A stretch of DNA of 52,716 nucleotides from Nocardia niigatensis NBRC 100131 (GCF_000308655.1 NZ_BAGC01000106.1:1-52716); one strand, 5' to 3'; positions 1-9,227 are shown, counted from the stretch's first letter. The notes: generated by a model from the letters alone, not told the origin. Program-made: numbers and translations.

Positions 1-1
1 G

Positions 2-1267
2 GACGCCGTGATGGCGTCCTCGGCCGCCGCACCGATCACCGCGCCCGCTCCGGCCGCCAAGCGCATCCGGACCGCCGCACCTGAGCCTGTCGGATTCGAG
101 GGTCCGGCCGACACGGTGGCATCTGGAGTCCGGACCGGCGGAACCGAGCCCGGAATTCCGGTCGTCGTGGCCGGCGAGCCGAGCCCGGAGCCTGGACCCG
201 AGTCCGAGGCTTCGGCCGCGTCCGGCGCCGATCCGGAAGTCCAGCCGGACTCTGCCGGACTCCCGGACTCGGAGTCCGGACTCTCGGGCTCCGGTCCGGC
301 GGAGTCCGGCGGACCCGTTCTGGACGACATGCGGAGTCCGGCCATGTCCGAAAACCGCTTCCGGGAGTTCGGCGGACTCTCGGACTTCCCGGACTTCGAT
401 CCGGACCCATTGCAGGCTTCCGGCCCGACTTTCCCGGACTCGGCCGCCGGGGTCCGGACTGCGGCCGGACTCGGATTCCGGACTCTTCCGGAGTCCGACG
501 GAGCCCCGAACTCGGAGTCCGGGAGCGGGCCGCGGAGTCCGGCGGAGTCCGAGACGGTGGGTCCGGCGGTGGTGGCCAAGTCGCGGCCGTGGACCAAGGG
601 TCTGTACGTCTCGGCGGTCATGTGCATGTTGATGAGCCTGGACACGTCGTGGCGGTTCGCCGGGGACCACCTGCACATCACCAATATGTGGGAGCGGGCC
701 GGGCTGTTCGTGATCCTGGAGACGTTCCTGGTCAGCTGTGCCGCCGCGATGGTCGGCAGTGTCAGCCAGGGCAAGGACCCCGGCCCGGTGCGGCTGGCGG
801 TGTGGGCCGGGGCCGGGGTCGGGGTCTGGATGGCGCTCGGTCTCGAGCTGGGCAAACCCGAACCGGACCTGTGGGCCGGGGTTACCCGCCTGTTGATCGG
901 CCCGATCGGCGCGGTGGTGGCGCTGCACCTGGCCCTGGGCATCGAGAAGCGCGAGCGGCGCACCAAGTCGGGCACGCTGGCCCGCATCGGCCGCGAGCTG
1001 CGTGAGCGGTTCCTGAGCCGCCTCGGCCTGGCCGACGATGAGCGCGACGCGGCCCAGATGATGCGTGATCGGGCGATCACGCGGGCGGTGGCGTTGTCGC
1101 GGCCGGGGTGGGCGCCGTTCCGCGTGACCCGCTTGCAGCGCGCCCTGCTGGCCGCGGGAGTATCCGACGACGCGGAGCTGCGGGAGCGGCTGCTGGCGCG
1201 CCGCAAGGTGGTCCACAGCGCTCGCGAGTTCATCGACTTGGAGCAGGGCTCAGCCTGGACCGAATAG
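2..1267 (+). CDS. Membrane protein with disordered repeat-rich linker (C-terminal part of a gene crossing the window ends)
   Basis: The frame is open to base 2; GTG 8 and ATG 11 have no ribosome site, and the frame continues in phase from the gene starting at 52418 if the window is circular. The joined protein is 521 residues. Roughly the first 190 residues of this part are Pro/Ser/Glu/Gly-rich and disordered, encoded by a DNA repeat. A conserved part follows, starting near SRPWTKGLYV, with about three or four hydrophobic helices and then a charged cytoplasmic tail ending EQGSAWTE. The layout resembles plasmid-borne DUF2637 or Spd-like membrane proteins of actinomycetes, but I assign this from pattern only. 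A strong terminator follows at 1291-1327. As the last gene of the operon at 52036-1267 it may serve plasmid spread or maintenance; that is inference. Confidence 0.75.
   Translation, partial: DAVMASSAAAPITAPAPAAKRIRTAAPEPVGFEGPADTVASGVRTGGTEPGIPVVVAGEPSPEPGPESEASAASGADPEVQPDSAGLPDSESGLSGSGPAESGGPVLDDMRSPAMSENRFREFGGLSDFPDFDPDPLQASGPTFPDSAAGVRTAAGLGFRTLPESDGAPNSESGSGPRSPAESETVGPAVVAKSRPWTKGLYVSAVMCMLMSLDTSWRFAGDHLHITNMWERAGLFVILETFLVSCAAAMVGSVSQGKDPGPVRLAVWAGAGVGVWMALGLELGKPEPDLWAGVTRLLIGPIGAVVALHLALGIEKRERRTKSGTLARIGRELRERFLSRLGLADDERDAAQMMRDRAITRAVALSRPGWAPFRVTRLQRALLAAGVSDDAELRERLLARRKVVHSAREFIDLEQGSAWTE
100..565. repeat. GAGTCCGG-type short repeats inside coding DNA
   Basis: About a dozen copies of a GTCCGG core, usually GAGTCCGG or GGGTCCGG, are scattered through the part of the gene encoding the disordered linker. 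They occur in more than one reading phase, so the encoded residues vary (ESG, RSP, VRT). The same DNA word recurs in the non-coding cluster at 1378-1496, so the conservation appears to be at the DNA level. Confidence 0.8.
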
Positions 1268-1290
1268 TCCGGAGTGGTCCGCCGGAATCA

Positions 1291-1327
1291 CGAAGGCCGG
1301 AAGCGTCCCTATCGCTTCCGGCCTTCG
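1291..1327 (+). terminator. Strong hairpin terminator
   Basis: A perfect 15-bp stem (CGAAGGCCGGAAGCG and its complement) encloses a 7-base loop, 23 bases after the stop at 1267. There is no long T tract, which is usual in actinomycetes. It probably ends the operon that begins at 52036. Confidence 0.8.
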
Positions 1328-1360
1328 TCATGTTCTACACCGGTAGCACGCACACACCTT

Positions 1361-1511
1361 TTGCACCCTCCCTATCCCGAGTCCGAACCCGAGTCCGGCG
1401 GACTGGGCCGGACAGTCCGAGTGGAGTCCGAGAGTCCGAGTCCGGGTCCGGAGCGGAGTCCGGGGACTGGTCCGGCAGAGTCCGGGAAGAGTCCGGACTC
1501 GGAGGGTGCAA
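1361..1511. repeat. GAGTCCGG repeat cluster framed by an 11-bp inverted repeat
   Basis: About eleven copies of GAGTCCGG or one-base variants (GAGTCCGA, CAGTCCGA, GGGTCCGG, TGGTCCGG) fill 1378-1496. The block is framed by TTGCACCCTCC (1361-1371) and its exact complement GGAGGGTGCAA (1501-1511). It carries no convincing gene and lies between the terminator at 1327 and the mobilisation genes. Such a dense array suggests a protein-binding locus (transfer, replication or partition site). The function is inferred, and the organisation is plainly visible. Confidence 0.75.
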
Positions 1512-1563
1512 TAGGTGTGCCGATTCCGGACTGATCCGCCGGGGCTGTCGCGTGCCCGGGGGA

Positions 1564-1809
1564 TTACAGGCCGCGCTCGAATACGACGTCCTTGAGTGCG
1601 AGGGTCGCGTGGATCTGTGCCTGGGCCTGGATGGCCTGTAGGCGGATCCACAAGACATCAGCGCGGGACGTCTCCCCGCCGGCCACGTGGTCGAGCGCTG
1701 ACGGCTGCGCACCATCGGCGCGGGCCTGCGTCACCTCCAGCAGTTCGACCAGCGCCTGCCTGCCCTGCACAGCCGACTCATCAGCAGCTTCCGAATGCGA
1801 TCGAATCAT
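1564..1809 (-). CDS. Small hypothetical protein (81 aa), divergent from mobC
   Basis: The frame from ATG 1809 has GC-rich third positions and an amphipathic, mainly helical product (for example ALVELLEVTQARADG and RLQAIQAQAQIHATLALKD), unlike the shadow frames around it. An upstream GGGTGG could act as ribosome site but is very close. Family members are not recognised. It lies back to back with mobC, with the candidate oriT in the 200-bp gap, a position where relaxosome accessory or regulatory proteins are often encoded. No cysteines or membrane segments are seen. Confidence 0.5.
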   Translation of the reverse strand: MIRSHSEAADESAVQGRQALVELLEVTQARADGAQPSALDHVAGGETSRADVLWIRLQAIQAQAQIHATLALKDVVFERGL

Positions 1810-1944
1810 CCACCCGACGCTACGACCGAAGCGCGAACCGACCACCCCGAGAACCCCTCGATGAAGTCACGACTACCAGCAGCTCCACTACCGAAGTCCC
1901 CGGTACACTCATACTGAGCCCCAGGCGGAGCAAGTTAGTATTTA

Positions 1945-1980
1945 GGTGCACTAATGTGCACCCCACCCGGTTCCGGGTGG
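1945..1980. other. Candidate oriT/operator: two adjacent perfect hairpins
   Basis: GGTGCAC-TAAT-GTGCACC (1945-1962) is followed at once by CCACCCGG-TT-CCGGGTGG (1963-1980), in a locally AT-richer stretch 30 bp before mobC. Origins of transfer for MOBP systems usually lie here and contain inverted repeats next to the nick site. No nick consensus is recognised, so an operator for mobC is the alternative. Confidence 0.45.
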
Positions 1981-2009
1981 TCGCTGCGCTGGGCATGAGG
2001 GAGGTTGCG

Positions 2010-2513
2010 GTGGCAGGGGAATCGGCGAAGTCGCGGGCGCGGGTGCGTCGGGTCCGCGCGGCGAACGTGGCCGGCGGGCGACCACACCGGCATGTGGTGA
2101 AGCTGTCGGATGCCGAGCAGGCGCTGCTGACCGCACGGGCCGAGGCGGCCGGGGTGAGCGTGCCGCGGCTGCTGGTGGAGACCACCCTCGAAGCCGGGGG
2201 TGGGGAGGTCGGGCGCGCGCATGCCGCGGCGGCGCTGCTGGAGCTGGACACGCTGATTCGCCGGTTGGGTAACAACGTGAACCAGTTGACGCGGTACGCG
2301 CATCAGGAGCGGGAGTTGCCCGAGGGGGTGGCGGCGGCGTTGGTGGCGGTGACGCGGGCGTCGTTGTCGGTGGATGCGACCGCGCGGTGGGTGATGGGGT
2401 TGGCGCCGGCGGTGGGGGAGTCCTCGATCCCTGCGGCTCCTGAGGTTCCGGAACCGGGCGGGGATGAGGAGTGGTTGGCGGATTTGGACGCGGGCCCGCA
2501 GGACTTCTCGTGA
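2010..2513 (+). CDS. mobC: MobC-family relaxosome accessory protein
   Basis: This 167-residue basic protein starts at GTG 2010, chosen because AGGGAGG (1998-2004) lies 5 bases upstream; ATG 1995 is an alternative. After a basic N-terminus it has a ribbon-helix-helix-like segment (HVVKLSDAEQALL...AGVSVPRLLVE), then the MobC hallmark near LIRRLGNNVNQLTRYAHQ. MobC proteins bind oriT and help the relaxase open the strands at the nick. The stop overlaps the GTG start of the relaxase at 2510 by four bases, so the two are translationally coupled. The family call is firm. Because the downstream relaxase is broken, this protein may now be orphaned or may serve the second relaxase. Confidence 0.85.
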   Translation: MAGESAKSRARVRRVRAANVAGGRPHRHVVKLSDAEQALLTARAEAAGVSVPRLLVETTLEAGGGEVGRAHAAAALLELDTLIRRLGNNVNQLTRYAHQERELPEGVAAALVAVTRASLSVDATARWVMGLAPAVGESSIPAAPEVPEPGGDEEWLADLDAGPQDFS

Positions 2514-4527
2514 TTCCGAAGGTGCACCGGTCCTCGGACATGGTGCGGTTGCTGCGGTATCTGGCCAGTCCGGGCAAGGCGAACGAGCACACCAATCAGC
2601 GGGTGCTGGCCGGGGATCTGGTGACGGCGAGTGTGTTTGTCGGGCGGGTGGACACCGCGCGAGCGGTGGAGATCGCGCGGCTGCTGGATTCCCCGCGTCA
2701 GACGTTGCTGCGGGGCGAGCCTGTGCTGGCGGTGAGTCACAAGCAGGCGCGCGCGCTGATGTCCGAGGGGATGAGCCGCAAGGAGGCATTCGCGGCGGCG
2801 ACGAAGGTGGAGAACACCTGGCATTGCTCGCTGAGCTGCATTGCTCGCTGAGCTTGGGGGCGGAGGAGGGGCAGCTCGACGACGCGACGTGGGCGGCGAT
2901 CGCGCACGACTTCATGACGGAGATGGGGTTCGCCGACCGCGACGACCAGGTGCCGGATGCGCGGTGGGTGGCGGTACACCATGGTCTGTCGGCCAACGGC
3001 AACGACCACATCCATATCGCGGCCGGGGCGATCCGCCCGGACGGGTCGCGGCTGGACACCTACCAGGACTATTCGCGCGCGCAGGACGCCGCGCGGGTCC
3101 TGGAACGCAAGTACGGGTTGAAGGTGCTGGCCTCGCGTGAAGAGGGCGGCACGGAGCGGGGGACGAGTCAGGCCGAGCGGGCCCGCCGGGAACGCACCGG
3201 CGCGCCGGAGACCGAGCGTGAGGCGCTGCGCCGGCGGGTACGCGCGATCGCGATGGCGACCGGCAGCGAGGCCGAGTGGCTGCGGGAGATGCGGGCCGCG
3301 GGGATCGTGGTGCGGCCCCGCTACGAGGCGGGCGGCACCGACGAAGTGATCGGATACGCGGTCCGGTGGCCCGCCCACGTGGCCGAGGACGCGAGGCCGG
3401 AGAAGCCGATCTGGTATTCCGGCGGCAAGCTGGCCAAGGACCTGACGCTGTCGGCGATCCGGGGGTGGGCGGCGTGGGAGTCCGGGCCGGCGGCGCGGGA
3501 GGAGGCGCTCACCGAGTGGCGTCACGGCCTGGCCGAGAAGACGGCGCGGCCGCGGCGCGGGGCGGAGGCGGCAAGCCCGGAGATGCAGGATCGGGTGATC
3601 GCGGAGTTGGGGGCGTGGTCGCGGTACCTGCGCACGATCCCGGTCGGGGATCGTGATGCGTGGGCGACGGCGGCGTCGCAGTCCGCGGGCGCGTTCGCGG
3701 CGCTGAGCATGCGCACCGAAGTCCGGCCGGGCCCGCTGGACCGGTTGTCGCGGCAGCTGGCGCGCGCCGGGCAGCAGCCCGCCCACACACGGCGCCCGCA
3801 CAACGTTCACGGGTCGGGGCTGCGGTCGGTGGCGCGGATGCTGTGGGCGGCCCAGTCGCCACAGGCCAGTCAGGTCGCGCTGGCGACGGCGCTGGTGGAG
3901 TGCCTGACCGAGATCGGGCGCATGCTCGAAGCCAGCGACCGCGCGCACGCGGCGGCGGCGATGGCGTCCACGGCCCGGCGCGCGCTGACCGAGATCCATA
4001 TGCGCGCCGAGGGTATCGACCCCACCCGCCCGTATCGGCGTGAGACCGGGTCGCCGGCGTGGGCGTGCGCGATGCGCGCGGCCGTCGTCGTCGATGGCGG
4101 CGACCGCGGCGAGAACGAGCGCGTCATCGCCGAGGCAGCCAAGCAATGGGATATCGAGCGGCTCATGTCCAGGGTGCGGCCGGGCGGGGAACGCTACGAC
4201 GAGAAGGGCCGGATCCTGGGGCCGAGCGACGCACAACGGACCGCCGACGTCCAGGAGGCGCTGGACGCTGCGAGCGGACCACTGACCCCGTCGACGGGGC
4301 GGCCACGCCCGCGAGGCGTGGATCCGGCGTTGTTCGGGAGGCCGAGGCGGCCAGGTGACTGGGCGGCGATGCGCGACGGCACCGAGGAGCTACACACCTA
4401 CTCCGAGGACCCCGACACTTCGGCTCCAGGATCCTCGGCAGGCCCGGCACGCACGCCGGAGACCGAGCACCGGCCGTACCGAGCCCCCGAGTCGAATCCA
4501 CGCCATGATCGCGATCACGGGCGCTGA
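2510..4527 (+). pseudogene. MOBP-type relaxase, frameshifted by a 17-bp tandem duplication
   Basis: Translation starts at GTG 2510 (VIPKVHRSSDMVRLLRYL), typical of actinobacterial relaxase/mobilisation nucleases, and runs to ENTWHCSLS near 2837. There an extra 17-bp copy shifts the frame and creates a stop at 2849-2851. Removing one copy restores NTWHCSLSLGAEEGQ and an open frame to 4527 (about 666 residues). The metal-binding histidine triad (VHHG...NDHIHIAAG) lies just after the break, so the truncated product of about 114 residues would lack it. The C-terminal half is long, charged and helical. Such relaxases nick oriT and lead the strand into the recipient. The gene ends 11 bp from the end of the convergent MOBF relaxase gene. 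Either this is a real loss of function or an assembly slip; the call of a lesion is secure. Confidence 0.85.
2821..2854. repeat. Perfect 17-bp tandem duplication inside the relaxase gene
   Basis: GCATTGCTCGCTGAGCT occurs at 2821-2837 and again at 2838-2854. Seventeen is not a multiple of three, so the second copy breaks the frame. Confidence 0.95.
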
Positions 4528-4538
4528 CCACGGGCGTG

Positions 4539-7500
4539 TCAGAGTCCGATGTCGTGGCCGCGGTCGATGGCCGGCGGCGGCATCGGGTAATCCCGGGGTC
4601 GTGCCGCGGCCCGGGAGCGGGGGCGGGCAGCGGGGGCTTGTTGTTCTGGTGGGTGCAGGTGCGCGCGGGCGCGGTCTTCGAGCTCGCGTTGTTCGGCGGG
4701 CAGGTCGTGGCGGCGCTGCCGTTCGCTGCGGGCGGCGGTGAGGATCTGTTCGGCGTGGGCCTGGCGCTGCTCGCTGCGTTCGCGCTGGGTTTCGGCGTGG
4801 GCGTCGGCGGCTTGCGCGTGTTCGACTGCGGCGCGGCGCATCTCGGTGTCGGCGGCGTGGGAGAGGATGTTTTCCCACCGGTGTTCCGGGGCTCCGACCG
4901 CGTCTTTCGCTTCGCGGGCCTGCGCGCGGGCGGTGTCCAACTGTTCGGTGAGAGTCGGTTCGCTGTCGCGCAGGATCTCGATCCGAGCGTTGAGGTCTGT
5001 ACGTGTGTCTCGCTGCCACCACTTGGTGTTCCTGGCCTGCCGCTGGAGCTCGGCGAGGTCGAGGCGTGTGTCCAGGAGTTGTTGTGCGGCCTCGGTTTCG
5101 GCGCGCATCGCGGTGTACGCGGCGCGGATGTCGGCGGCCTGGGCGTCGAGCTGGGCATGCTCGGCGGCGACCGTGTCGACGTGGCTGCGGCCGTCTCTGG
5201 CAACGGGATCGAACGCGAAGAGGATCGAGTCGTTCTGTCGAGAGGCGGTGTGCTGGCGGATCTGGGCGGCCAGGGCCGTGTCGGATAGTTGCCTCCACCG
5301 GTCGGCCTGGATCTGCTGCAGCGTGTGCATGAACGCTTGCGCGGCTGGGTCGATACGGTTTTCGTCGAGGTCGGCGGCCAACCGCCAGCGCAGCGCGGCC
5401 GCGGGCTGCTCGTCGGGCAGCGACCGCACCGTGGCGGCTTCGCGGGCGGCGGTGCGGATGTCGCGGCCGGCGTCGTGGGCGCGGGTCAGTTCGGTGGCCA
5501 GCACCGGCCAATACGGGTCGGTGAGGATGCGCGGATCGAGGTCACGGGCCAACGGGGTCCAGCGCTGTACGTCGGAATCCGCGGCGCCGACACGCTTTTC
5601 GGCCTGTTGTTCGAGCAACCGTTGTTCTCGGCGCTCGGCCTGCGGGGCGCGGTCTGGGCCGGTGAGGCGGCGGTCGTGGTCACCCACCCCTTGGGCGGCA
5701 CGCCAGATCGCCAGCCGTTCCACCAGCGACGGGCCCGCACCGAGGAACGGCTGTGCCCACAGGGGTGCGGATTCGGTCGTCCAGGCGCGGGCCGTCGCGG
5801 CGATATCACTGCATAGGCCGAGGATCTGCTGTTCGCGGGCCTGCAGGTGCGCACCGTATTCCGGGTCACTGGCCAGCACCTGCGGGATGGCGGGCAGCCA
5901 GGGCAGCGGGCCGGCCGTGCGTGAGTGTGCGCCGGTGGGGTCGATGCGCCAGTCCAGCACCGCCGCCCGATCCACCGCGGTGTCGAGCTCGCGGCCCGCG
6001 ACCGCGGTGGTAAGGGCTTCGACCAGGTCGCGGCCGTGCAGGGCGAGGGTCGAAAGGTGCTGGCGCAGTACCGGATAGGCGTCGTCGCTGGTGATCCCGG
6101 GCACCAGCTGTTCGGCGGTGGTGTCGAGCGCGGCGAGGTAGTCGTTGCCGAGGCGCTGCTCGGCGATCGCGCCGAGGGCGTCGAGGTAGGCGTCGACCGC
6201 GCCGGACAGCCGGTTGCGGGGGTCGACATCGGCGCGGGCTTGTCCGGTCGCCGAGCGCTGGGAGCCGTCGCGGCCGAGGATGCCGGTGAGCACATCGACC
6301 GCGGTCGGCGGGTGGATCGCCGCCCAGGTGTAGAGCGAAGAGTCCTGGCCGTCTCCGGCGGTGGCGACGTAGGCGTAGTTGCCTGTCCGGCCCCGGGTGA
6401 GCATCACATACGCCTGGTTGCGGGTTTCGCGGCCGGTCAGCACGCCATGGCAGGTGTCGACGGTGAGCCCTTGGGCGGTGTCGATGGTGGTCGCGTAGCC
6501 GAGGGTCACATGCTCGCGGACATAGTCCGCGGGCAGCGTGATCCGGCGGCCGGAGCCGAGGTGGGTGGCGGTGATCCGCCCGTCGGGCAGCACTCCCCGG
6601 ACCTGCCAGCGGTAGCCGTTGCGGACGTGGTCGGTGCGCGAGATCCGCAACCGGTAGTCGTTGCGGCGCGTGCAGATCACATCCCCGGCCGAGGCCGAAA
6701 GCCCGTCGGCCAGCTCGGTTTCCGGGCCGTCGACACCGCCGGTCCGGGCGAGTCGGGCGGTGCGGGCGCGGGCGTTGAGGTCGGCGACCAGGTCGCGGGT
6801 TCCGGCGAGCAGGATCGAATCGCGCCCTGCGTCGGTGTCGGCGGCCCATGCGGTGAAGGCCGCCTCGGTGACCGTGCTCAGGGTGCCGACCTGCAGGCGG
6901 CTGTTGTCGGTGTAGAAGGCGATGGCGGCGGGGTCTCCGGCGCGTACGGCGAGGCTGGCGGCGCGCTCTGCCGGGTCGGCGAACCGCATCACCTGCGACA
7001 AGGTGACCGCGCCGGTGTGTTCGACGATGTCGCGGATGACTCCGCCGGCCGCGACGGCCGATAGCTGCCGGTCGTCACCGATCGCCCGCACACTGGCGCC
7101 GCGCTCCAACAGCCAGGACAGCGCCGAATCCAGTTTCAGCGTCGAGGCTTTCGCGGCCTCGTCGAGGATCACCAGCGTGCAGGCGTCGATCGAGGTCACC
7201 CAGTCCGGGGCATCGGCCCAGGTGAGACGGCCGGTGTCGAGGCGGTCGAGGACATCGACCAGTTTGTCGATGGTCGCGGTCGCAGTGTCGATCTCGGCGG
7301 CGAGCACGGCCGCGGCGGCGGCGGTCGGGGCGAGCCCGATCACCGTGCCGCCCTCGCTGGTCCAGGCGTGGGTCAGCACCTGCATGGAGGTGGTCTTGCC
7401 GGTCCCGGCCGGGGCGATCGCGACCTGCAACCGGGCTCCGGAGGTGGCGAACTCCTCGACCAGGGCCCGCTGGCCTGGATTGAGCTGGCGGCCTTCGTTG

Positions 7501-9227
7501 TTCGCGGCGAACTCCACCATCGCCAGCTCGACCGCCCGGGTGATGGTGCGTCCGTCGCGGCGGCCGGCGGCGGCGATGATCCGCTTCTCGGCCGCGATGA
7601 TCTGCGGGGAGGTGTACAGGGTGGCCCCGGCGGTGGTGTAGACGCTGGTGCCGTCGGAGCGCACCAATACCCCGGCTGCAGGCGCGATCTCGGTCTCGGC
7701 CCGCGGGATCGAGCACGGCGCGGCCAGTGCGGTCTCGACCAGCACGGCGACTGTGCCGCGCCAATCGTCGGGTGCGATCGCGCCACGCAGCACGCGCTCG
7801 GCCTCGGCGCGAATGTGGTGGGCCTGCCAGGTGGCGCGAGCTTGGGAGACGGTCTCTACCATCTGCTGCGCGGTCGCGGTGATCCATTCTCGATCGATCA
7901 CGGCCCGCACTGGGAGGGCTTGGTGCAGGGCGGTATTCACCATTGCCGCCACCGCGCCGCCGTCGCCGAGAACCCGGGCGGCGTCGGCGGCCCAGTCGGC
8001 GCGCTGCTCGGCGCGCGAGCGGGCCGCGTGCTTGCCGGTCCGGGTCGACAAGGTGGCCTGCTCGGAGAGTTTCAGCCGCTCGACCGGGGTGGGTTCGCGG
8101 CCGTGGTCGTCCTGGAATCGCGACGCGAGCCGCGCCAGTTCGGCGGCGATCTTCGCTTCGCGTTTCGACCATTCGGTGCACAAGCGCGGGTCCATGCCGA
8201 CGATCTCGCGTACCGGGCGGCGGTCCGAGCCGGGCGCGCGGTCGGCGAACACCAGGCCCAGATCCCGCTCCAAATACTGTTCGAGGCGGGTGTTGTAGAG
8301 CTCGCTGGCGGCAACGGCGTGGCGGTAGATCATGCGCCCGTCCAAGCATCCCCAAACGCCGTCGAGACGCTGCACCATGTTGCTGATCACGACGTGGGTG
8401 TGCAGGTCCGGATCCCCGGCGCGGGAGTCGCGGTGATCGAACGCTGTGGCGATCAGGCCCTGGGTCTCGACCTGGCGCACGCTGTGGCGGCCGACGCGGG
8501 TGAAGACCGCGTGTTCGTCGATGTAGTCGAGGGCGTCGCGGATCGCCGCATGGTGCGCCTTTTCGATGACCTCGGAGACCTCGCGCGGCGCGAGCGCCCA
8601 CAGCGCGCTGACCGACTTCACCGGTGAGAACGTCAGGTCGTATCCGGCCACTGCTTTGGTCCGCGGCCGCGACGAGCGCGCCACCCACCCCGACAGTTCC
8701 CGGTCGTCCAGTGGTGCTCGATCGTGCTCGGCGGTGAACATGCGCACCGCCACCGCAGTCCGCATCGCGGCGCGCTCGGCATCAGGGATCGCGGCATTCC
8801 CTGGGCGGCCGGCGCGCAGATTCCAGGCCGCGAATTCCTTGGCGCACTCATGGCGGTAGCTGCCCTCGTGCACGGCGTAGACGCTGAACGGCCGCCCCAG
8901 CTGCGCCTGTTTCATTGCGTAGCGGATCGCGTCTTTGCCCTTGGCACCCAACCGGATCTGCTCGGCCAGCGTGGTTTCGATGATCGCGTCCGCGTCCGGA
9001 TGCAGGCCCTCACCGAACAACGCCTTCATCTGCGACCCGGACACCCGATCCCCGTCGGCCAGGCCGACGGTGTGCAGTCCGGGACCCAGCCAGATGCCGG
9101 GGGATTCCCCGCGCTCGGAGTAGTAGTCGTCGAGTGCTTGGCGGCCGCGTTCGTTGGCGTCGTGCGTGGCGATATTGCGGACGTAGTACTCGTACCCATC
9201 GCCCGCTGACAGCTTCGCCAACGACAT
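4539..9227 (-). CDS. MOBF (TrwC/TraA-type) conjugative relaxase-helicase
   Basis: This 1562-residue protein nicks oriT, stays covalently bound to the strand and unwinds it. The N-terminal relaxase domain begins MSLAKLSAGDGYEYYVRNIA, with the expected tyrosine cluster at residues 12-15. The histidine motif (GDPDLHTHVVISN) lies near residue 275. A RecD-like helicase follows, with Walker A APAGTGKTT near 600 and Walker B LVILDEAAKAS near 690. The last 500 residues are charged and helical with no recognised domain. ATG 9227 is preferred because it directly precedes the conserved SLAKLS start; ATG 9239 would add four residues. Length and domain order match intact family members. The coupling-protein gene is far away (42.9-44.8 kb), and no complete type IV channel is visible, so self-transfer is unproven. 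Confidence 0.93.
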   Translation of the reverse strand: MSLAKLSAGDGYEYYVRNIATHDANERGRQALDDYYSERGESPGIWLGPGLHTVGLADGDRVSGSQMKALFGEGLHPDADAIIETTLAEQIRLGAKGKDAIRYAMKQAQLGRPFSVYAVHEGSYRHECAKEFAAWNLRAGRPGNAAIPDAERAAMRTAVAVRMFTAEHDRAPLDDRELSGWVARSSRPRTKAVAGYDLTFSPVKSVSALWALAPREVSEVIEKAHHAAIRDALDYIDEHAVFTRVGRHSVRQVETQGLIATAFDHRDSRAGDPDLHTHVVISNMVQRLDGVWGCLDGRMIYRHAVAASELYNTRLEQYLERDLGLVFADRAPGSDRRPVREIVGMDPRLCTEWSKREAKIAAELARLASRFQDDHGREPTPVERLKLSEQATLSTRTGKHAARSRAEQRADWAADAARVLGDGGAVAAMVNTALHQALPVRAVIDREWITATAQQMVETVSQARATWQAHHIRAEAERVLRGAIAPDDWRGTVAVLVETALAAPCSIPRAETEIAPAAGVLVRSDGTSVYTTAGATLYTSPQIIAAEKRIIAAAGRRDGRTITRAVELAMVEFAANNEGRQLNPGQRALVEEFATSGARLQVAIAPAGTGKTTSMQVLTHAWTSEGGTVIGLAPTAAAAAVLAAEIDTATATIDKLVDVLDRLDTGRLTWADAPDWVTSIDACTLVILDEAAKASTLKLDSALSWLLERGASVRAIGDDRQLSAVAAGGVIRDIVEHTGAVTLSQVMRFADPAERAASLAVRAGDPAAIAFYTDNSRLQVGTLSTVTEAAFTAWAADTDAGRDSILLAGTRDLVADLNARARTARLARTGGVDGPETELADGLSASAGDVICTRRNDYRLRISRTDHVRNGYRWQVRGVLPDGRITATHLGSGRRITLPADYVREHVTLGYATTIDTAQGLTVDTCHGVLTGRETRNQAYVMLTRGRTGNYAYVATAGDGQDSSLYTWAAIHPPTAVDVLTGILGRDGSQRSATGQARADVDPRNRLSGAVDAYLDALGAIAEQRLGNDYLAALDTTAEQLVPGITSDDAYPVLRQHLSTLALHGRDLVEALTTAVAGRELDTAVDRAAVLDWRIDPTGAHSRTAGPLPWLPAIPQVLASDPEYGAHLQAREQQILGLCSDIAATARAWTTESAPLWAQPFLGAGPSLVERLAIWRAAQGVGDHDRRLTGPDRAPQAERREQRLLEQQAEKRVGAADSDVQRWTPLARDLDPRILTDPYWPVLATELTRAHDAGRDIRTAAREAATVRSLPDEQPAAALRWRLAADLDENRIDPAAQAFMHTLQQIQADRWRQLSDTALAAQIRQHTASRQNDSILFAFDPVARDGRSHVDTVAAEHAQLDAQAADIRAAYTAMRAETEAAQQLLDTRLDLAELQRQARNTKWWQRDTRTDLNARIEILRDSEPTLTEQLDTARAQAREAKDAVGAPEHRWENILSHAADTEMRRAAVEHAQAADAHAETQRERSEQRQAHAEQILTAARSERQRRHDLPAEQRELEDRARAHLHPPEQQAPAARPRSRAAARPRDYPMPPPAIDRGHDIGL

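Noticed and set aside
1361..1511. Assignment of the GAGTCCGG cluster as a Streptomyces-type clt/TraB site
   Set aside because: The repeat style is similar, but no TraB/FtsK-type translocase gene is present in the window, so I report it only as an analogy.
2737..4236. 499-codon minus-strand frame across the MOBP relaxase gene
   Set aside because: Arg/Pro-rich antisense shadow; the plus strand has clear family motifs here.
5925..7064. 379-codon plus-strand frame inside the MOBF relaxase gene
   Set aside because: Antisense to the helicase domain, low complexity, no initiation site.
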